64,000 nucleotides of DNA from Schaedlerella glycyrrhizinilytica_A (GCF_042852765.1 NZ_AP031414.1), one strand, 5' to 3'. Positions 34,490 to 44,891 are shown, numbered from the stretch's first letter. A program made the numbers and translations. Notes: generated by a model not told the origin, from the sequence alone.

Positions 34490-34708
34490 TACTCTTTTCT
34501 CCCTTCACGATTTACGTTGATAACATCTTACCAACGAATCAAAAGGTGTGCATTTTCTTTCATGACACGTTTTCTTACAAATATGACCAAAATTTTATAC
34601 TGTTTTCGTATCTCTTTTATAGATATCAATAAAGTATAGTATAATTTTGACCTCCCTTTCAAAACACCGTTTCCATTCATTTATCTGATTTACCGCGCAT
34701 TTCCCATA

Positions 34709-37117
34709 TCATGCAAGTTTCCGCACACGGATAAACGCGATCTCGTTATACTGCATCGGAATATTCAATTTCAGCGCGACATCCTCCACATCCTGTTTGC
34801 GGATCGTCAACTTCGGCTCGCACATCCTGCGGAAATATTTGATATCATTTCTGGAAAGCTCCTTTTCATAAGCCATTTCTTTCCATATATTCATGACGTT
34901 CCCATTCTTGATATTGATGCAATACGTCTTGATCTGGTACGTTCCGTTCGGAAGATCGTTCAGTTCCAACTGCAGATCCAGCGTGTCCCTGTCTTCAAAA
35001 TATTTCCAGAGAGACTCTTTTTCCAGTTCATCTTCCTTCGTCAGATAGTAAATGTACCCAAGCTTCCGCTGATTATGGCAGATGATCCCATAGGAATCAT
35101 GCCGATCGGTCGTGATCAGATAATTGGCGCCCTTTCCGATATAATAAGGATACAGTCGCTGCAGGAATTCAAACGCAAATCCCGCCGGTTTCAAAATACC
35201 GTCCCGCGTCATCAATCCGGTTCCACCGTAAAGCAGTTCCTGAGAATCATAAGATTCCGAAATACGGTCACTGCCGATAAAATATCCCATATCATCGACC
35301 ATTCCATACAGATCCAGTATATTTTTGATAATGTATGCACCTTTAAAACAAGTATCATTGATATAATTTCTCTCAGAAAACGTCAGATTCCACTCCGTCA
35401 GGTAACGTTTGATATTTCCAAGCCCCGCTTCATTTAAAAGATCGATTTCCCGCTCAAGCCAACGTTTCATACATGCGTCGTCGGTACTTCGTTTTGCATA
35501 CATATCCTGCTGCTCCTCGCCCCGGTCATATGCAAAATAAATGATCGAAAGAAAATCCGGCTGGATCTCCCGCGCTTTCCACCGGCGATAAAATTCCCTG
35601 CGGCTGTCTAATTTACAGTCCAGACGGATCCCGCATCCGCCGACTTCCAAGCTGTCACTATACTGTCTCACCGTCCTGTATAAAATTTCAAACAGACGGA
35701 AATAAGTGTCGGATGTGCCGGGACGTCCCCATTCACATTCGTTGAACCACAGTTCCATCCTCCATGTATCCAGTTCCGCCCTGCCGTAGCGGCGCGCAAG
35801 ATGCTGCATCATCGCCGTTAAAACGTCCTGCCACTTCTCTTCATCCGGAAACGGAACGTCTTTCGTCGTCCCCTCATATTCGGATTTCTGTACCGCAAAC
35901 ACAATGACTTTTGGCTTTTGACCGATCTCAATATGTGGTTTCAGTCCCTGCGCCAGTACAAAATCCAGAACGGAATCCAAACGGGAAAAATTATATTCCC
36001 CGCTGCCGTCAAGGCTGATCAGCATTTCTTTGGAAAACAGGTTCCAGAACCGCACATATTCAAACTTCAGCGCTTCTTTCAGAAGCATCACATGTTCCCG
36101 GATTTCCGAACGGAGCAGATCCGCCGCAGATCCTACATTGAGCATCCGCCCCCAGTACCGCGGCAGTTCTTTTTCCTCACAGACGGAATAACGATTACTG
36201 CACACATCGACTGTCTGCGTCTCTTCTTCCTCATTTTCCGAGATCAGATATTGCTCCAGACGCTTTTCTAATACTTCGTCCTTTTCCTCCTGCCCTGCCG
36301 CATCTTTCTGGCTCTTCGCCTTTTTCCGAAATGCGGACGGCGTCTCTCCGTAAGCATTTTTGAATATTTTATTAAACACGGCAACGCTGGCAAATCCGTT
36401 GTCATAAGCGATCCGTGTGATCGGCGTACTCGTATAAAGCAAGTCGTCCACTGCATGGAACAGGCGCACATTAGTCAGATATTCCGCAAAACTCATCCCA
36501 TAGTTCCGCTTGAAAAACCGGGATAAATAGCCGTTCGACAAATACAACTGATCCGCCAGTTCTTTCAGACTGATCGGCTGACTGTAATTCGCCCGGATAT
36601 AGTTATTGATCTGCCGGATCCGCTCGTCGAATTTATCCTGCTCATCCAGCATTTCCTTATCCGACGTCCGCACCAGAAAATACATCGACAGATTATCGAG
36701 CACACGGTAGCAAAGCGCGATATGCCCGAAATTCGCGGTGTCCCCTTTCATTTCCACATAATGTTTCAGCAGCACTTTCAGGATCTTCCGCAATTCCTCA
36801 TAACGTTCGCTTTTGTCATTTGTCGAATTACACCAGAAGATCACATCGCCGCTTTGCAGGACGTCGCTGACTGTCTGGTACAGGATGGAAAGCTGAAGAA
36901 ACAGTACATTTTCCGAGCCGTTCAGCATATGGTGTTTGTTGGCGTTGAGCACAAAAATATCTTCCGCCTCCAAATGTACCGTCTCTTCCCCGGAAGTCAC
37001 CTCCAGCGTTCCCTCCAGCACATAGAGCAGTTCAATGTCCTGATGAAAATGTTCGATCCCGTCCGTCTTATTATATATATGTAGTTTTACTCGCTCCCTG
37101 CGCCCGTTCGTATCCAT
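34709..37117 (-). CDS. AraC regulator fused to a GH39 (beta-xylosidase-like) domain
   Basis: An 802-residue fusion. Residues about 1-150 are a cupin sensor (ELLYVLEGTLEVTSGEE). About 170-275 form the AraC double helix-turn-helix (ISLKELADQLYLSNGYLSRFFKRNYG; RIAYDNGFASVAVFNKIFKNAYGETPSAFR). After an acidic linker, about 325-800 resemble GH39. Both catalytic Glu can be placed, the acid/base in LWFNECEWG and the nucleophile in YLTEWNLTF. It could bind xylosides through two domains, or be an active enzyme that consumes its inducer. The start is 3 nt after the GH43 stop, in the same operon. Confidence 0.9.
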   Translation of the reverse strand: MDTNGRRERVKLHIYNKTDGIEHFHQDIELLYVLEGTLEVTSGEETVHLEAEDIFVLNANKHHMLNGSENVLFLQLSILYQTVSDVLQSGDVIFWCNSTNDKSERYEELRKILKVLLKHYVEMKGDTANFGHIALCYRVLDNLSMYFLVRTSDKEMLDEQDKFDERIRQINNYIRANYSQPISLKELADQLYLSNGYLSRFFKRNYGMSFAEYLTNVRLFHAVDDLLYTSTPITRIAYDNGFASVAVFNKIFKNAYGETPSAFRKKAKSQKDAAGQEEKDEVLEKRLEQYLISENEEEETQTVDVCSNRYSVCEEKELPRYWGRMLNVGSAADLLRSEIREHVMLLKEALKFEYVRFWNLFSKEMLISLDGSGEYNFSRLDSVLDFVLAQGLKPHIEIGQKPKVIVFAVQKSEYEGTTKDVPFPDEEKWQDVLTAMMQHLARRYGRAELDTWRMELWFNECEWGRPGTSDTYFRLFEILYRTVRQYSDSLEVGGCGIRLDCKLDSRREFYRRWKAREIQPDFLSIIYFAYDRGEEQQDMYAKRSTDDACMKRWLEREIDLLNEAGLGNIKRYLTEWNLTFSERNYINDTCFKGAYIIKNILDLYGMVDDMGYFIGSDRISESYDSQELLYGGTGLMTRDGILKPAGFAFEFLQRLYPYYIGKGANYLITTDRHDSYGIICHNQRKLGYIYYLTKEDELEKESLWKYFEDRDTLDLQLELNDLPNGTYQIKTYCINIKNGNVMNIWKEMAYEKELSRNDIKYFRRMCEPKLTIRKQDVEDVALKLNIPMQYNEIAFIRVRKLA

Positions 37118-37120
37118 TTT

Positions 37121-38749
37121 TTACTCACTCTCCACACATGTAAACCAGTCAAATTCCGCATGATTATCGCTGTCTGTTCCGTTGCCCGACGCATACATTC
37201 CCATGACCGTTCCGGTCATACATCCGACTTTCTCCGGATTGATCATGCCGCCGTCTGCCATACAGAGTACATGCAGCGCCTCTTTCGACACCCCGTAGCG
37301 GAACGTGAACATTTCACCGTCCATCTCGATCTCCAGCACAATGTCTTTTTCATTCCATTCGACTTCCGCAAGAACCTCCCGATGTGTCGTACTCTCAAAT
37401 CCCGGAAAATACGGAGGGCAGTTGAAATCCGATGTATAAAGGACGAGTCGAAGTATCTGTCTGTCGTCTGTTTTTGCCCGCTCCAGATGCATCTGATGGT
37501 TCATCGCCTGCACAACCGCCAGTCCGGCGCTCTCCTGTCCCTCCGGCAAAAATGACATCTGACAGGATACGGCCGTATGGAGCGCGCACTGTCTCTGTGC
37601 CAGCATTCCGACATATCGGTCTTTCTTTTTCTCTCCGGTCATCGCCATCGGCTCCAGTTCTTCCGCTAACTTCTGACGGATGCACCGGATCGAAAGTCTG
37701 GAATCCCGAATCGAATAGAACTTCTCATACGGTGTGCCTAAAAATACCCATTCCGGTTCCAGTTCTTCCGCGTCAAATTCATAGACCGATTTCTTCTCTG
37801 GCTTCTCCGACCACGGAAGACATTCCGGCGCGTCATATTCCCACTCTACTTTTCCGGTCTCCGGCGAGAACAACGGCCAGTCCCTCTCCCAGACAACCGG
37901 GCAGATAAAGGTCTCCCGTCCCAGATTCTTATAAGCTTTGTCGATCAGCCGGGACGCCAGCATCACCGCATACCAGCTTCCGTCCGGCAGTTCCACAAGA
38001 TCAGCATGTCCCACATTGATGATCGGACTTGTAAATCCCATATGGCGGTGCGTCATCACCGGATTTGCAGGATTTGCTTCATAGAACCCGAAAATCTCCT
38101 TGCTTCTTGCAACCATCACTGCGTGGTAATGTTCCGTGCCGCCCTCTGCGATGATGAGATAATAATAATCTCCGATATGGTACAGGTGCGGCGCTTCCGG
38201 TGAACTTCCGACACGTAGCGCGCTGTTAAAGATCGTCACCGGTTCCCCTGCCATTTTGAAATGCTCCATATCATATTTGGCAAGCCAGATGCCGCGCTCT
38301 TTTCCTCCGGCTCCATTATCCCACACATCTCCCGTGCCCATAATGTATGCCTGTCCGTCGTCATCAAAGAAAATCGACGCATCGATCCCCGGCACGTCCG
38401 TCAGCCAGTGCGGCTCGGACCACGGTCCCGCCGGATCTTCTGCGGTAATGATATAGTTTCCTTTGTCACTGAAATTCGTATTGATGATGTAAAACAGTCC
38501 GTCGTTGTAACGGAGCGTGGGCGCCATCACGCCGCCCACCAATGTATTTTTCTCCACATGAAATCCGTTTTCCGGTGTCATCGCATTGCCGATCTGCTCC
38601 CAGTTCGCCAGATCTTTACTGTGGAAGATCGGGATCGCCGGACTCATCTCGAAACTGGAACACGCCAGATAATAATCGTCGCCCACCCTGCAGATCGTCG
38701 GATCCGGATAATATCCCGGAATGATTGGATTCTTTAATTTCTTTTCCAT
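37121..38749 (-). CDS. GH43 beta-xylosidase / alpha-L-arabinofuranosidase
   Basis: A 542-residue intracellular glycosidase. The five-bladed propeller begins NPIIPGYYPDPTICRVGDDYYL (general-base Asp). It continues through GIDASIFFDDDGQAYIMG (pKa-modulating Asp) and SSPEAPHLYHIGDYYYLI (acid Glu). The C-terminal about 200 residues are the beta-sandwich of the XynB-type subgroup (HTAVSCQMSFLPEGQESAGLAVVQ). It removes xylose or arabinose from short xylan fragments. It is between the GH106-like gene (21 nt) and the AraC-GH39 gene (3 nt), all on one strand. Confidence 0.94.
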   Translation of the reverse strand: MEKKLKNPIIPGYYPDPTICRVGDDYYLACSSFEMSPAIPIFHSKDLANWEQIGNAMTPENGFHVEKNTLVGGVMAPTLRYNDGLFYIINTNFSDKGNYIITAEDPAGPWSEPHWLTDVPGIDASIFFDDDGQAYIMGTGDVWDNGAGGKERGIWLAKYDMEHFKMAGEPVTIFNSALRVGSSPEAPHLYHIGDYYYLIIAEGGTEHYHAVMVARSKEIFGFYEANPANPVMTHRHMGFTSPIINVGHADLVELPDGSWYAVMLASRLIDKAYKNLGRETFICPVVWERDWPLFSPETGKVEWEYDAPECLPWSEKPEKKSVYEFDAEELEPEWVFLGTPYEKFYSIRDSRLSIRCIRQKLAEELEPMAMTGEKKKDRYVGMLAQRQCALHTAVSCQMSFLPEGQESAGLAVVQAMNHQMHLERAKTDDRQILRLVLYTSDFNCPPYFPGFESTTHREVLAEVEWNEKDIVLEIEMDGEMFTFRYGVSKEALHVLCMADGGMINPEKVGCMTGTVMGMYASGNGTDSDNHAEFDWFTCVESE

Positions 38750-38770
38750 TGTAAACCTCTCCTTTTTTAT

Positions 38771-41422
38771 TCATTTTTCTTCTTTGACAAACAACACAAC
38801 TTCCCCGAACATTCCGGTCGGTTCCATTGCCTCGTGTGAAAAATCAAACGGCGGCTGCGGATAATTCAACTGATCCCTTGCCGGAGTCGTAGCTACTTCA
38901 ATCTGCAGTGTATTTTCCCCTGCATTCAGATATTCCCCGACCGGAAGCTGATACGGCGGCGCCAGCCGGATTCCCGCCTGCTGCCCGTTCACAGTCACTT
39001 TCATCATCTCATACACATGCCCGGCTTTCAGATATGCCTCTTTCGGAAGCCGCTCCTCTGCTCCATCTAATGTAAATGTCTTTTCATACCGGATCACACC
39101 TGCAAATGCCGGCTCCGTATCTGAGATCGGAGTCAATGTCTTCACCGCATCCATCTTCATCGTCTCCGGATCTTCTTTCGCTTTTCTCTTTCCGACCATC
39201 CAGTCTTCGGAAAGATCGATCACATTGCAGCCCTCTGTCATTTCCGCAAAAGAACGATGCGCTTTCTCACACACGATTTCTTTTTTCTCCATAAGGACGC
39301 AGCTTTCGCCCGCTTCTAATTCTACTTCAACCCATACGCCTTTTCCATCTTCCGCCGGTTTTACTTTCGCATTTTCATAACAATCTTTCATTGCGTCATA
39401 GTATACCACGTCTTCACCGATCGGCAGGTATACGTTTCCGGCAAATCTCTGTTCTGCCGACTCATTGAGCAGCATAAAAATCTGACGGTCTTTCTCATAA
39501 TGATAGACGCTCAGATGCTTGTACGCAGGAACTGCCTCTACCTCATACATTCCATGTGCTTTCAATGTTTCACTTAAATTTGCGAGCGGTACTTGCACGC
39601 AGGATTTTGGAAGCCGTACCACTTTTTCTTCCTGACCGATCACCTGATCCGGCATCGCATCCACAAAGAACACCGGAAGCCCGTCCATCTGCGTAAGCAC
39701 ATCTGCAAGACGCGCCGGGATCTGTTTCACATATGGGATCACAAGCCCCCCAAACGTTTCCCCGTTGATCTGCAGTGTATTTCCGTCGCATGCGCCGTTG
39801 TATGCGGAAAGATCACAAAGCATATCCAGACTCACGATATCCAGATCGATCTGGCTTCCCAGCAGCTCTCTGCAAACTTTCTGCATCGGCATATGCTCTC
39901 CGCTCCAGTCCGCTTCTCCGTCATAAAGCACTGCCACCGACGCGATATGCCGTCCGCCGCTGAGCAGATCGCACATCCGGTTTCCATATTTCATCAGCTC
40001 TGCAAAATACGGAAATTCCGGGTTGTTTCCTCTCGCATAAAAATGCGGCGGGCAGTCGATATCCGGATAATCCGCCATCGAAAATGCATGCGGTACCAGA
40101 TAGTTCACCCCTTTCGCAAGCAGATGATCCAGCAGATATTTCATATCCCGCACACCAAAACTCCATCCGTACGCACCGAACAATTCACACATCGTGCGCC
40201 CTTTCTTTTTCGGATCCAGATGCCCGCAGGACGCGCCCATTTTTCCAAGTGCATAATGATAAAATTCACCGTCCGCATCGACCATACCTCTTCGCGTCTC
40301 CACCGGAGCTCCGTACACGATCTGACCTCCGATGCAGTCGATCCCTGCCATATCCTGACCGGACATGGCGCGGAAATAGTGCGCCGCTCCCATTCCGAGA
40401 CGGCTGTGGATACCGTTGTCCTCGACCACATGTCCGATATACTCCACGCCATGTTCCCTACACCATGCACCGATCATATCGCTGAAATTCTTCTGATACA
40501 GTTTCGATACCATATCCATATAATCATAACGGATCTGTACGCCCATCTGTTTTTCTTTCGTCTCTGCAAACAAATACGGGAGATAAGAAAGGAATGCGTT
40601 TCCGTATTTTTCTTCCATCATCTCCTGCAGCTCGTCGCTCCACGGAAGCGGCATTTTCCGTCTTCCCACATTCATGTCAAATCCCATCTCCGACGTATTG
40701 CCGAACTGCGGTTCATCGGAGAAGAATCCCGCGATCGTCTTGCCGAATTCATCCGCATAATGTGCATAATGCGCCTCATACACGCCCTCGATCTGCGTGT
40801 GCGCCGACTCTTTGTCGATCATATTGATGTAGGACTCGTTTCCTCCGTCAGTTCGTGTTTTGTAGATCACATAGACTCTCCACTGTCCCTCCGGAAGTTC
40901 AAACGTTGCAAACGTTCCGTCAAATGTATCCGTCAGATCGATCACTTCTTCCGTGAACACGTCGCCCTCATAAAAACGCACTGCCACGATCGCCAGCATA
41001 CGGTTATTTTTCCGTTCTTCTTCATTGACCGGTTTTCCGATCTCCCAATATCCGATCGTCGGTTTCAGCATCCGGCTGATGTTCAGTGTGAGTTTGTGAC
41101 TGCTGCCGAACACATCCGCCGTCGTACAGTTGATATACAGCTTTTTCCGCTCCGGATATTTCTTCTCGATCAGTCCGTTCGCGTATCCGGTCGGGAAATG
41201 TTTGTCGTCGAGGATCCAGATTTTCATATCCCTCTTTTTTGCCTCGTCGATCACGATATCCATATCATGCCACCAACCGTCGCCGCAAAAATCATCATGC
41301 GGGCGCGCTTCCACGCAGACTGCCTTGATTCCGCACTCCGCGATCTTCCCGATCTCCTCCCGTAAAATCTCTTCCGCTTCGCCGCGCATCCATAAAAACG
41401 GGAAAATATGATTCTCTGCCAT
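38771..41422 (-). CDS. Large glycosyl hydrolase, GH106-like with jelly-roll C-terminus
   Basis: An 883-residue protein without signal peptide. The N-terminal part (PFLWMRGEAEEILREEIGKIAECGIKAVCVEARPHDDF, then WWHDMDIVIDEAKKRDMKIWILDD) is a TIM-barrel type shared with GH106-related hydrolases. GFFSDEPQFG and GRTMCELFGAYGW contain candidate catalytic acids. The C-terminal 150 residues are a jelly roll like the GH2/GH106 sugar-binding domain (LKAGHVYEMMKVTVNGQQAGIRLAPP). GH106 enzymes are alpha-L-rhamnosidases, but this subgroup is poorly characterised. I start at MAENHIFPF, with AGGAGG upstream. Confidence 0.75.
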   Translation of the reverse strand: MAENHIFPFLWMRGEAEEILREEIGKIAECGIKAVCVEARPHDDFCGDGWWHDMDIVIDEAKKRDMKIWILDDKHFPTGYANGLIEKKYPERKKLYINCTTADVFGSSHKLTLNISRMLKPTIGYWEIGKPVNEEERKNNRMLAIVAVRFYEGDVFTEEVIDLTDTFDGTFATFELPEGQWRVYVIYKTRTDGGNESYINMIDKESAHTQIEGVYEAHYAHYADEFGKTIAGFFSDEPQFGNTSEMGFDMNVGRRKMPLPWSDELQEMMEEKYGNAFLSYLPYLFAETKEKQMGVQIRYDYMDMVSKLYQKNFSDMIGAWCREHGVEYIGHVVEDNGIHSRLGMGAAHYFRAMSGQDMAGIDCIGGQIVYGAPVETRRGMVDADGEFYHYALGKMGASCGHLDPKKKGRTMCELFGAYGWSFGVRDMKYLLDHLLAKGVNYLVPHAFSMADYPDIDCPPHFYARGNNPEFPYFAELMKYGNRMCDLLSGGRHIASVAVLYDGEADWSGEHMPMQKVCRELLGSQIDLDIVSLDMLCDLSAYNGACDGNTLQINGETFGGLVIPYVKQIPARLADVLTQMDGLPVFFVDAMPDQVIGQEEKVVRLPKSCVQVPLANLSETLKAHGMYEVEAVPAYKHLSVYHYEKDRQIFMLLNESAEQRFAGNVYLPIGEDVVYYDAMKDCYENAKVKPAEDGKGVWVEVELEAGESCVLMEKKEIVCEKAHRSFAEMTEGCNVIDLSEDWMVGKRKAKEDPETMKMDAVKTLTPISDTEPAFAGVIRYEKTFTLDGAEERLPKEAYLKAGHVYEMMKVTVNGQQAGIRLAPPYQLPVGEYLNAGENTLQIEVATTPARDQLNYPQPPFDFSHEAMEPTGMFGEVVLFVKEEK

Positions 41423-41531
41423 TCTTGTATGTCCTCCTGCTTTCGTTTTAAGTTGATAGTAACACAAATTACGACAGAGTTCATTTCCGATAACAACGAA
41501 AATGGGGATGATTTTTTTCCTTTCTTACTCG

Positions 41532-41582
41532 CATCAAAAAGACAGGTCAAAAAAGAAATGCTCTTTTTTGACCTGTCTTTCT
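41532..41582 (-). terminator. Terminator of the GH78 gene
   Basis: Stem of about 18 bp, AAAGACAGGTCAAAAAAG against its complement, followed by TTTTTG on the minus strand. It separates the GH78 gene from the GH106-like operon. Confidence 0.88.
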
Positions 41583-41588
41583 GATTTC

Positions 41589-44018
41589 CTATTTCTTAAG
41601 CTGTTCTCCGTTCACCCGTATTTTCCACGCCGTCAGCGCAAAGGGAATATGATACTCTGCTTTCCACCCCTTTGGCATCTGCAGATTTATTTCCAGTTCA
41701 TGTGTCACATGATCGGCATTCCAGTTCATCGTGATCTCCCCGTCTTCACATCTTGCTCTTCCGGCTGCCCAGAACAGATTTCTCGGATTCGGAGAGATCC
41801 GGATCGTTTTTGTCCTTTGTTTTGGTTCTCCGAGTCCCAACACATAATTGGTCAAAAAAGCTCCCGCCGCCGCATTAAACCCATGACAGCCGGAAAATCC
41901 ACTGTAATTCTCAAATAACGTGCCCGATCCGATCCTCATTTCGCTCAGATACAAGTCTTTCATCTCCCGCACCAGCGCATCGATCTCTCCCATTTTCGCG
42001 AGTACAGAAAAACGGATCATCAGTCCGATAAACAGATTCGATCGTCCCACATTCGGATCCGGCCGGAATCGCGGACTATATCCCATGGAATCTACAAATC
42101 TCCGGATATAGCGTCTGTCGTTTTTATGAAATCCGCTCCATAATTCAAGCGCCGCTCCACTTTCCGTTGCACAGTCCGTCCGTCTCAACTGTCCGTTTTG
42201 ATACACCGCTCCGTCTCCGCCGCCTCCGAAAATTCCCGGCATCTCATCCAATTTCTCAATGATCTCACGCATTTCCCCGGCTGCCTTCTTCCATTCCTCC
42301 ACACCGTAAAGCCAATATGCCTGTTCCAGCATATGCACTGCAAGGCAATTATTCGGAATTGAAATCGGCTTCAAACAAAAATCCCGGTTAGAAAGCGACC
42401 AATCCACAAACAGCGTATTCAGCCCCTCCAGCAATCCGCTTTCCCCTCTTCGGGACAATACCCCCTCTATAAATCGGCTCACTCTTCCACGGCATGCTTC
42501 CACAAAGGAGTTATCTCCCGAACGGTCATAGTAATCCGCCAACTCTGTGATCAGCCAGAACGACCAGTTTTCAATTCCGGGATCACCCGGATCTTTCTTG
42601 CTCCCCGGATACACCTCCGGGAAAAATGCATGTTCCATCTCATCCGGATCCGTCAACATAAAATTCTCGATAAAATCTTTTTCTACGGAAAGATCTCCGA
42701 ACATCTGCCATGCTCCATAAGAAGTAAACTGCGAATCACACAGCCACCCGCCCCGCTCCCTCTGCGGGCAATCCATAAAAATATCCAGCGTGTTCAGCCG
42801 CAGCGTCTTTCTGGAGGCATCATAGATCCGGTTCAGATCCCCGTCGTCACACTCGAACCAACCTGTATTTTCATCCGGATATGTATATTCGAGAATCTTT
42901 GGGTCTTCCACTTTTACTTTGCCATTCGTACGGAAGATCAATTTCACATACCTTGTCAGTTTCGGCTCCATTGTCGTCAGATGATACGTTCCTTTTTCGA
43001 GACAATACCGTGTCACATAGGTATTTCCTTTTACCTCACCTTTTAACGTCACATGGTCTGAATTGACCATATCGATCACACACGTACTTTCTGTATTCAC
43101 TGTAAATTCGATAAATCCCAGTTCCGACTCTCTTCTGGACCATACCATAGAAAAATCATTCTCACCGGAGGAAGCTTCTGTTGTCATGACGTCTTTCTGA
43201 TACTCTTTTTTCTTCTTTTCGCGGCGATATATTCCTGTAAATGGTGCGTCCTTTTCTTTGCATACCGCTTCCAGAAAATAATTCTCTTCCGGAATCTGAC
43301 CATACCATTCCCGGTTCATCATTTTTGACAGAGTGATCACCATTCCCGGATCGATCTCCGGCGCCGTTTTCCGATCTGTCACCCTCTGTAATCCGTCAAA
43401 CATATGAACACGATATGTCGGATATGGCGCCCGCCGTTTCAGGTAGACCGGCTCGTCTTTCACATGCACCGTTTCTTCCATATCCTGTAGTTCTCCCGGC
43501 TGCCCCGCGATCCATGATCTGCTTTTTTCGTTCAGATCATACCATTCCGTAATTCCGCGGCTGTGGCTCATTGTTTCCACCAAAAGCCGTCTGTATTTCA
43601 GATTCTTACCTCTCCAAGCTTTTGTTCCGGTTGCGGAAAGTACACGTCCGTCTTCCCCACAGATTTCAACGACCAACATTCCCGGTTCCAGCGTGCAGTC
43701 GTTGGAGTATTTTTCCGGCTTATCGATTGCCAGCACCTCCAGAGCGACTGTTATTTTTCCTGTTTCCTCCGCTGTAATTTCTTTCATGATCTCGTCCACC
43801 CTGCAATAACCTTTTGAAGTCCGAGCCGGACCGTCGGCACAAATGCTGCCATTGATATAGAGTCTGTAATAGGAACGCGCCGCGACCTCGATCGTAATAC
43901 GCTCTGCTTTTTTCACATTCAGTTCGGTATAAAATCCGGCAAATTGATTGTATACCGCTTTATTTTCCTCTGTTTTTATCCAGACTGCCCGCGCCTGTTT
44001 AAATTCATATGTCTCCAT
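41589..44018 (-). CDS. GH78-like alpha-L-rhamnosidase
   Basis: An 809-residue protein without signal peptide. N-terminal beta domains (residues about 1-330; RSYYRLYINGSICADGPAR is the typical carbohydrate-binding segment) precede an (alpha/alpha)6 barrel. The barrel includes the family signature DCPQRERGGWLCDSQ with the general acid, and GGGGDGAVYQNGQLR. A C-terminal beta domain follows. It releases L-rhamnose from pectin fragments or plant glycosides. Two ATGs are possible; METYEFKQ (44018) has AAGGAG at the better distance. The gene has its own terminator. Confidence 0.88.
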   Translation of the reverse strand: METYEFKQARAVWIKTEENKAVYNQFAGFYTELNVKKAERITIEVAARSYYRLYINGSICADGPARTSKGYCRVDEIMKEITAEETGKITVALEVLAIDKPEKYSNDCTLEPGMLVVEICGEDGRVLSATGTKAWRGKNLKYRRLLVETMSHSRGITEWYDLNEKSRSWIAGQPGELQDMEETVHVKDEPVYLKRRAPYPTYRVHMFDGLQRVTDRKTAPEIDPGMVITLSKMMNREWYGQIPEENYFLEAVCKEKDAPFTGIYRREKKKKEYQKDVMTTEASSGENDFSMVWSRRESELGFIEFTVNTESTCVIDMVNSDHVTLKGEVKGNTYVTRYCLEKGTYHLTTMEPKLTRYVKLIFRTNGKVKVEDPKILEYTYPDENTGWFECDDGDLNRIYDASRKTLRLNTLDIFMDCPQRERGGWLCDSQFTSYGAWQMFGDLSVEKDFIENFMLTDPDEMEHAFFPEVYPGSKKDPGDPGIENWSFWLITELADYYDRSGDNSFVEACRGRVSRFIEGVLSRRGESGLLEGLNTLFVDWSLSNRDFCLKPISIPNNCLAVHMLEQAYWLYGVEEWKKAAGEMREIIEKLDEMPGIFGGGGDGAVYQNGQLRRTDCATESGAALELWSGFHKNDRRYIRRFVDSMGYSPRFRPDPNVGRSNLFIGLMIRFSVLAKMGEIDALVREMKDLYLSEMRIGSGTLFENYSGFSGCHGFNAAAGAFLTNYVLGLGEPKQRTKTIRISPNPRNLFWAAGRARCEDGEITMNWNADHVTHELEINLQMPKGWKAEYHIPFALTAWKIRVNGEQLKK

Positions 44019-44200
44019 CTTCATTTCTCCTTTTATCTCCAAATCCTCTCACTTTAAAAAAATCCGATATCTGCTTAAAGTATAACATTCCCTGTCTTTT
44101 TCGTAGTTCAAAAAATCGATATTCTTTACATAAACTGGCGTTTTATCTCTTCTTCAAAAGAATACGCAGCGCCACAGCAAATAAAAATTAGGAAAAATAC

Positions 44201-44241
44201 TTGACAATTTTAGTAGGGATTCTTATAATGAACATTGTTCA
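44201..44241 (+). promoter_or_regulatory. Consensus promoter and TetR operator
   Basis: TTGACA (44201-44206), a 17-nt spacer and TATAAT (44224-44229). The perfect palindrome TGAACATTGTTCA (44229-44241) overlaps the -10 box and start site, which is the usual position for TetR autorepression. Confidence 0.8.
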
Positions 44242-44261
44242 GTTTGAATGGAGGGATATTT

Positions 44262-44858
44262 TTGAACACGACAATCACTTCAAAAGACGAAATCTTGTGC
44301 GTATGCCGGGAATTGATCCGCAAAGAGGGTTATAAAAGTGTCAATATACGGCATGTAGCAAAATGCTGTCATATTTCCGTCGGATCTGTTTACAACTATT
44401 TTGAATCAAAAACAGATTTGATCGCTGAAACGGTAGCTAGCGTCTGGTGTGATATTTTTCATTTTCCGGATGACCGGAATCCGGAATCAGACGATCCGGA
44501 CGATCCGGCCGAATCCAAAATCTTTCAAAGTTTCCCCGATTGTGTCGCATGGATCTTTGACAGACTCAAACAGGGAGAAGAAAAATATCCCGGATTTTTT
44601 TCACTTCATTCGATGTGGTTTATCGAAGAAGAAAAAATGGACGTTCAAAAAAGGATGGATCGCTCTTGGTTTCATATCCGGCAAAGTCTGGTCATCGTTT
44701 TAAAAAATGACACCAATATCCGGTCAGATGCCTTTGATGGAAATTTTACCGAGGAAGACTTCGCAGAGATCATATTTTCCTTGATTCTCGCCTCATTCGT
44801 ACAACATGACTTTGACGCAAAGAGAATCTTCAACATGATCCGGAAAATGCTTTATTAG
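44262..44858 (+). CDS. TetR-family repressor
   Basis: A 198-residue regulator. The helix-turn-helix is at about residues 10-55 (GYKSVNIRHVAKCCHISVGSVYNYFESKTDLIAE). The ligand domain is rich in Asp/Glu near 70-90. I take TTG at 44262 as the start because GGAGGG lies 6 nt before it; an earlier TTG at 44235 has no site and falls in the operator. It probably represses itself and the two downstream membrane-protein genes. Confidence 0.88.
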   Translation: MNTTITSKDEILCVCRELIRKEGYKSVNIRHVAKCCHISVGSVYNYFESKTDLIAETVASVWCDIFHFPDDRNPESDDPDDPAESKIFQSFPDCVAWIFDRLKQGEEKYPGFFSLHSMWFIEEEKMDVQKRMDRSWFHIRQSLVIVLKNDTNIRSDAFDGNFTEEDFAEIIFSLILASFVQHDFDAKRIFNMIRKMLY

Positions 44859-44891
44859 CATCTTCATTTTTGCTTCTTGTACACTGACGCT
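44854..44891 (+). repeat. Palindromic repeat, family P, half-degraded copy
   Basis: The right arm CTTGTACACTGACGCT is intact; the left arm survives only as TTAGCATC. It lies in the short gap between the TetR gene and the membrane-protein gene. Confidence 0.55.
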
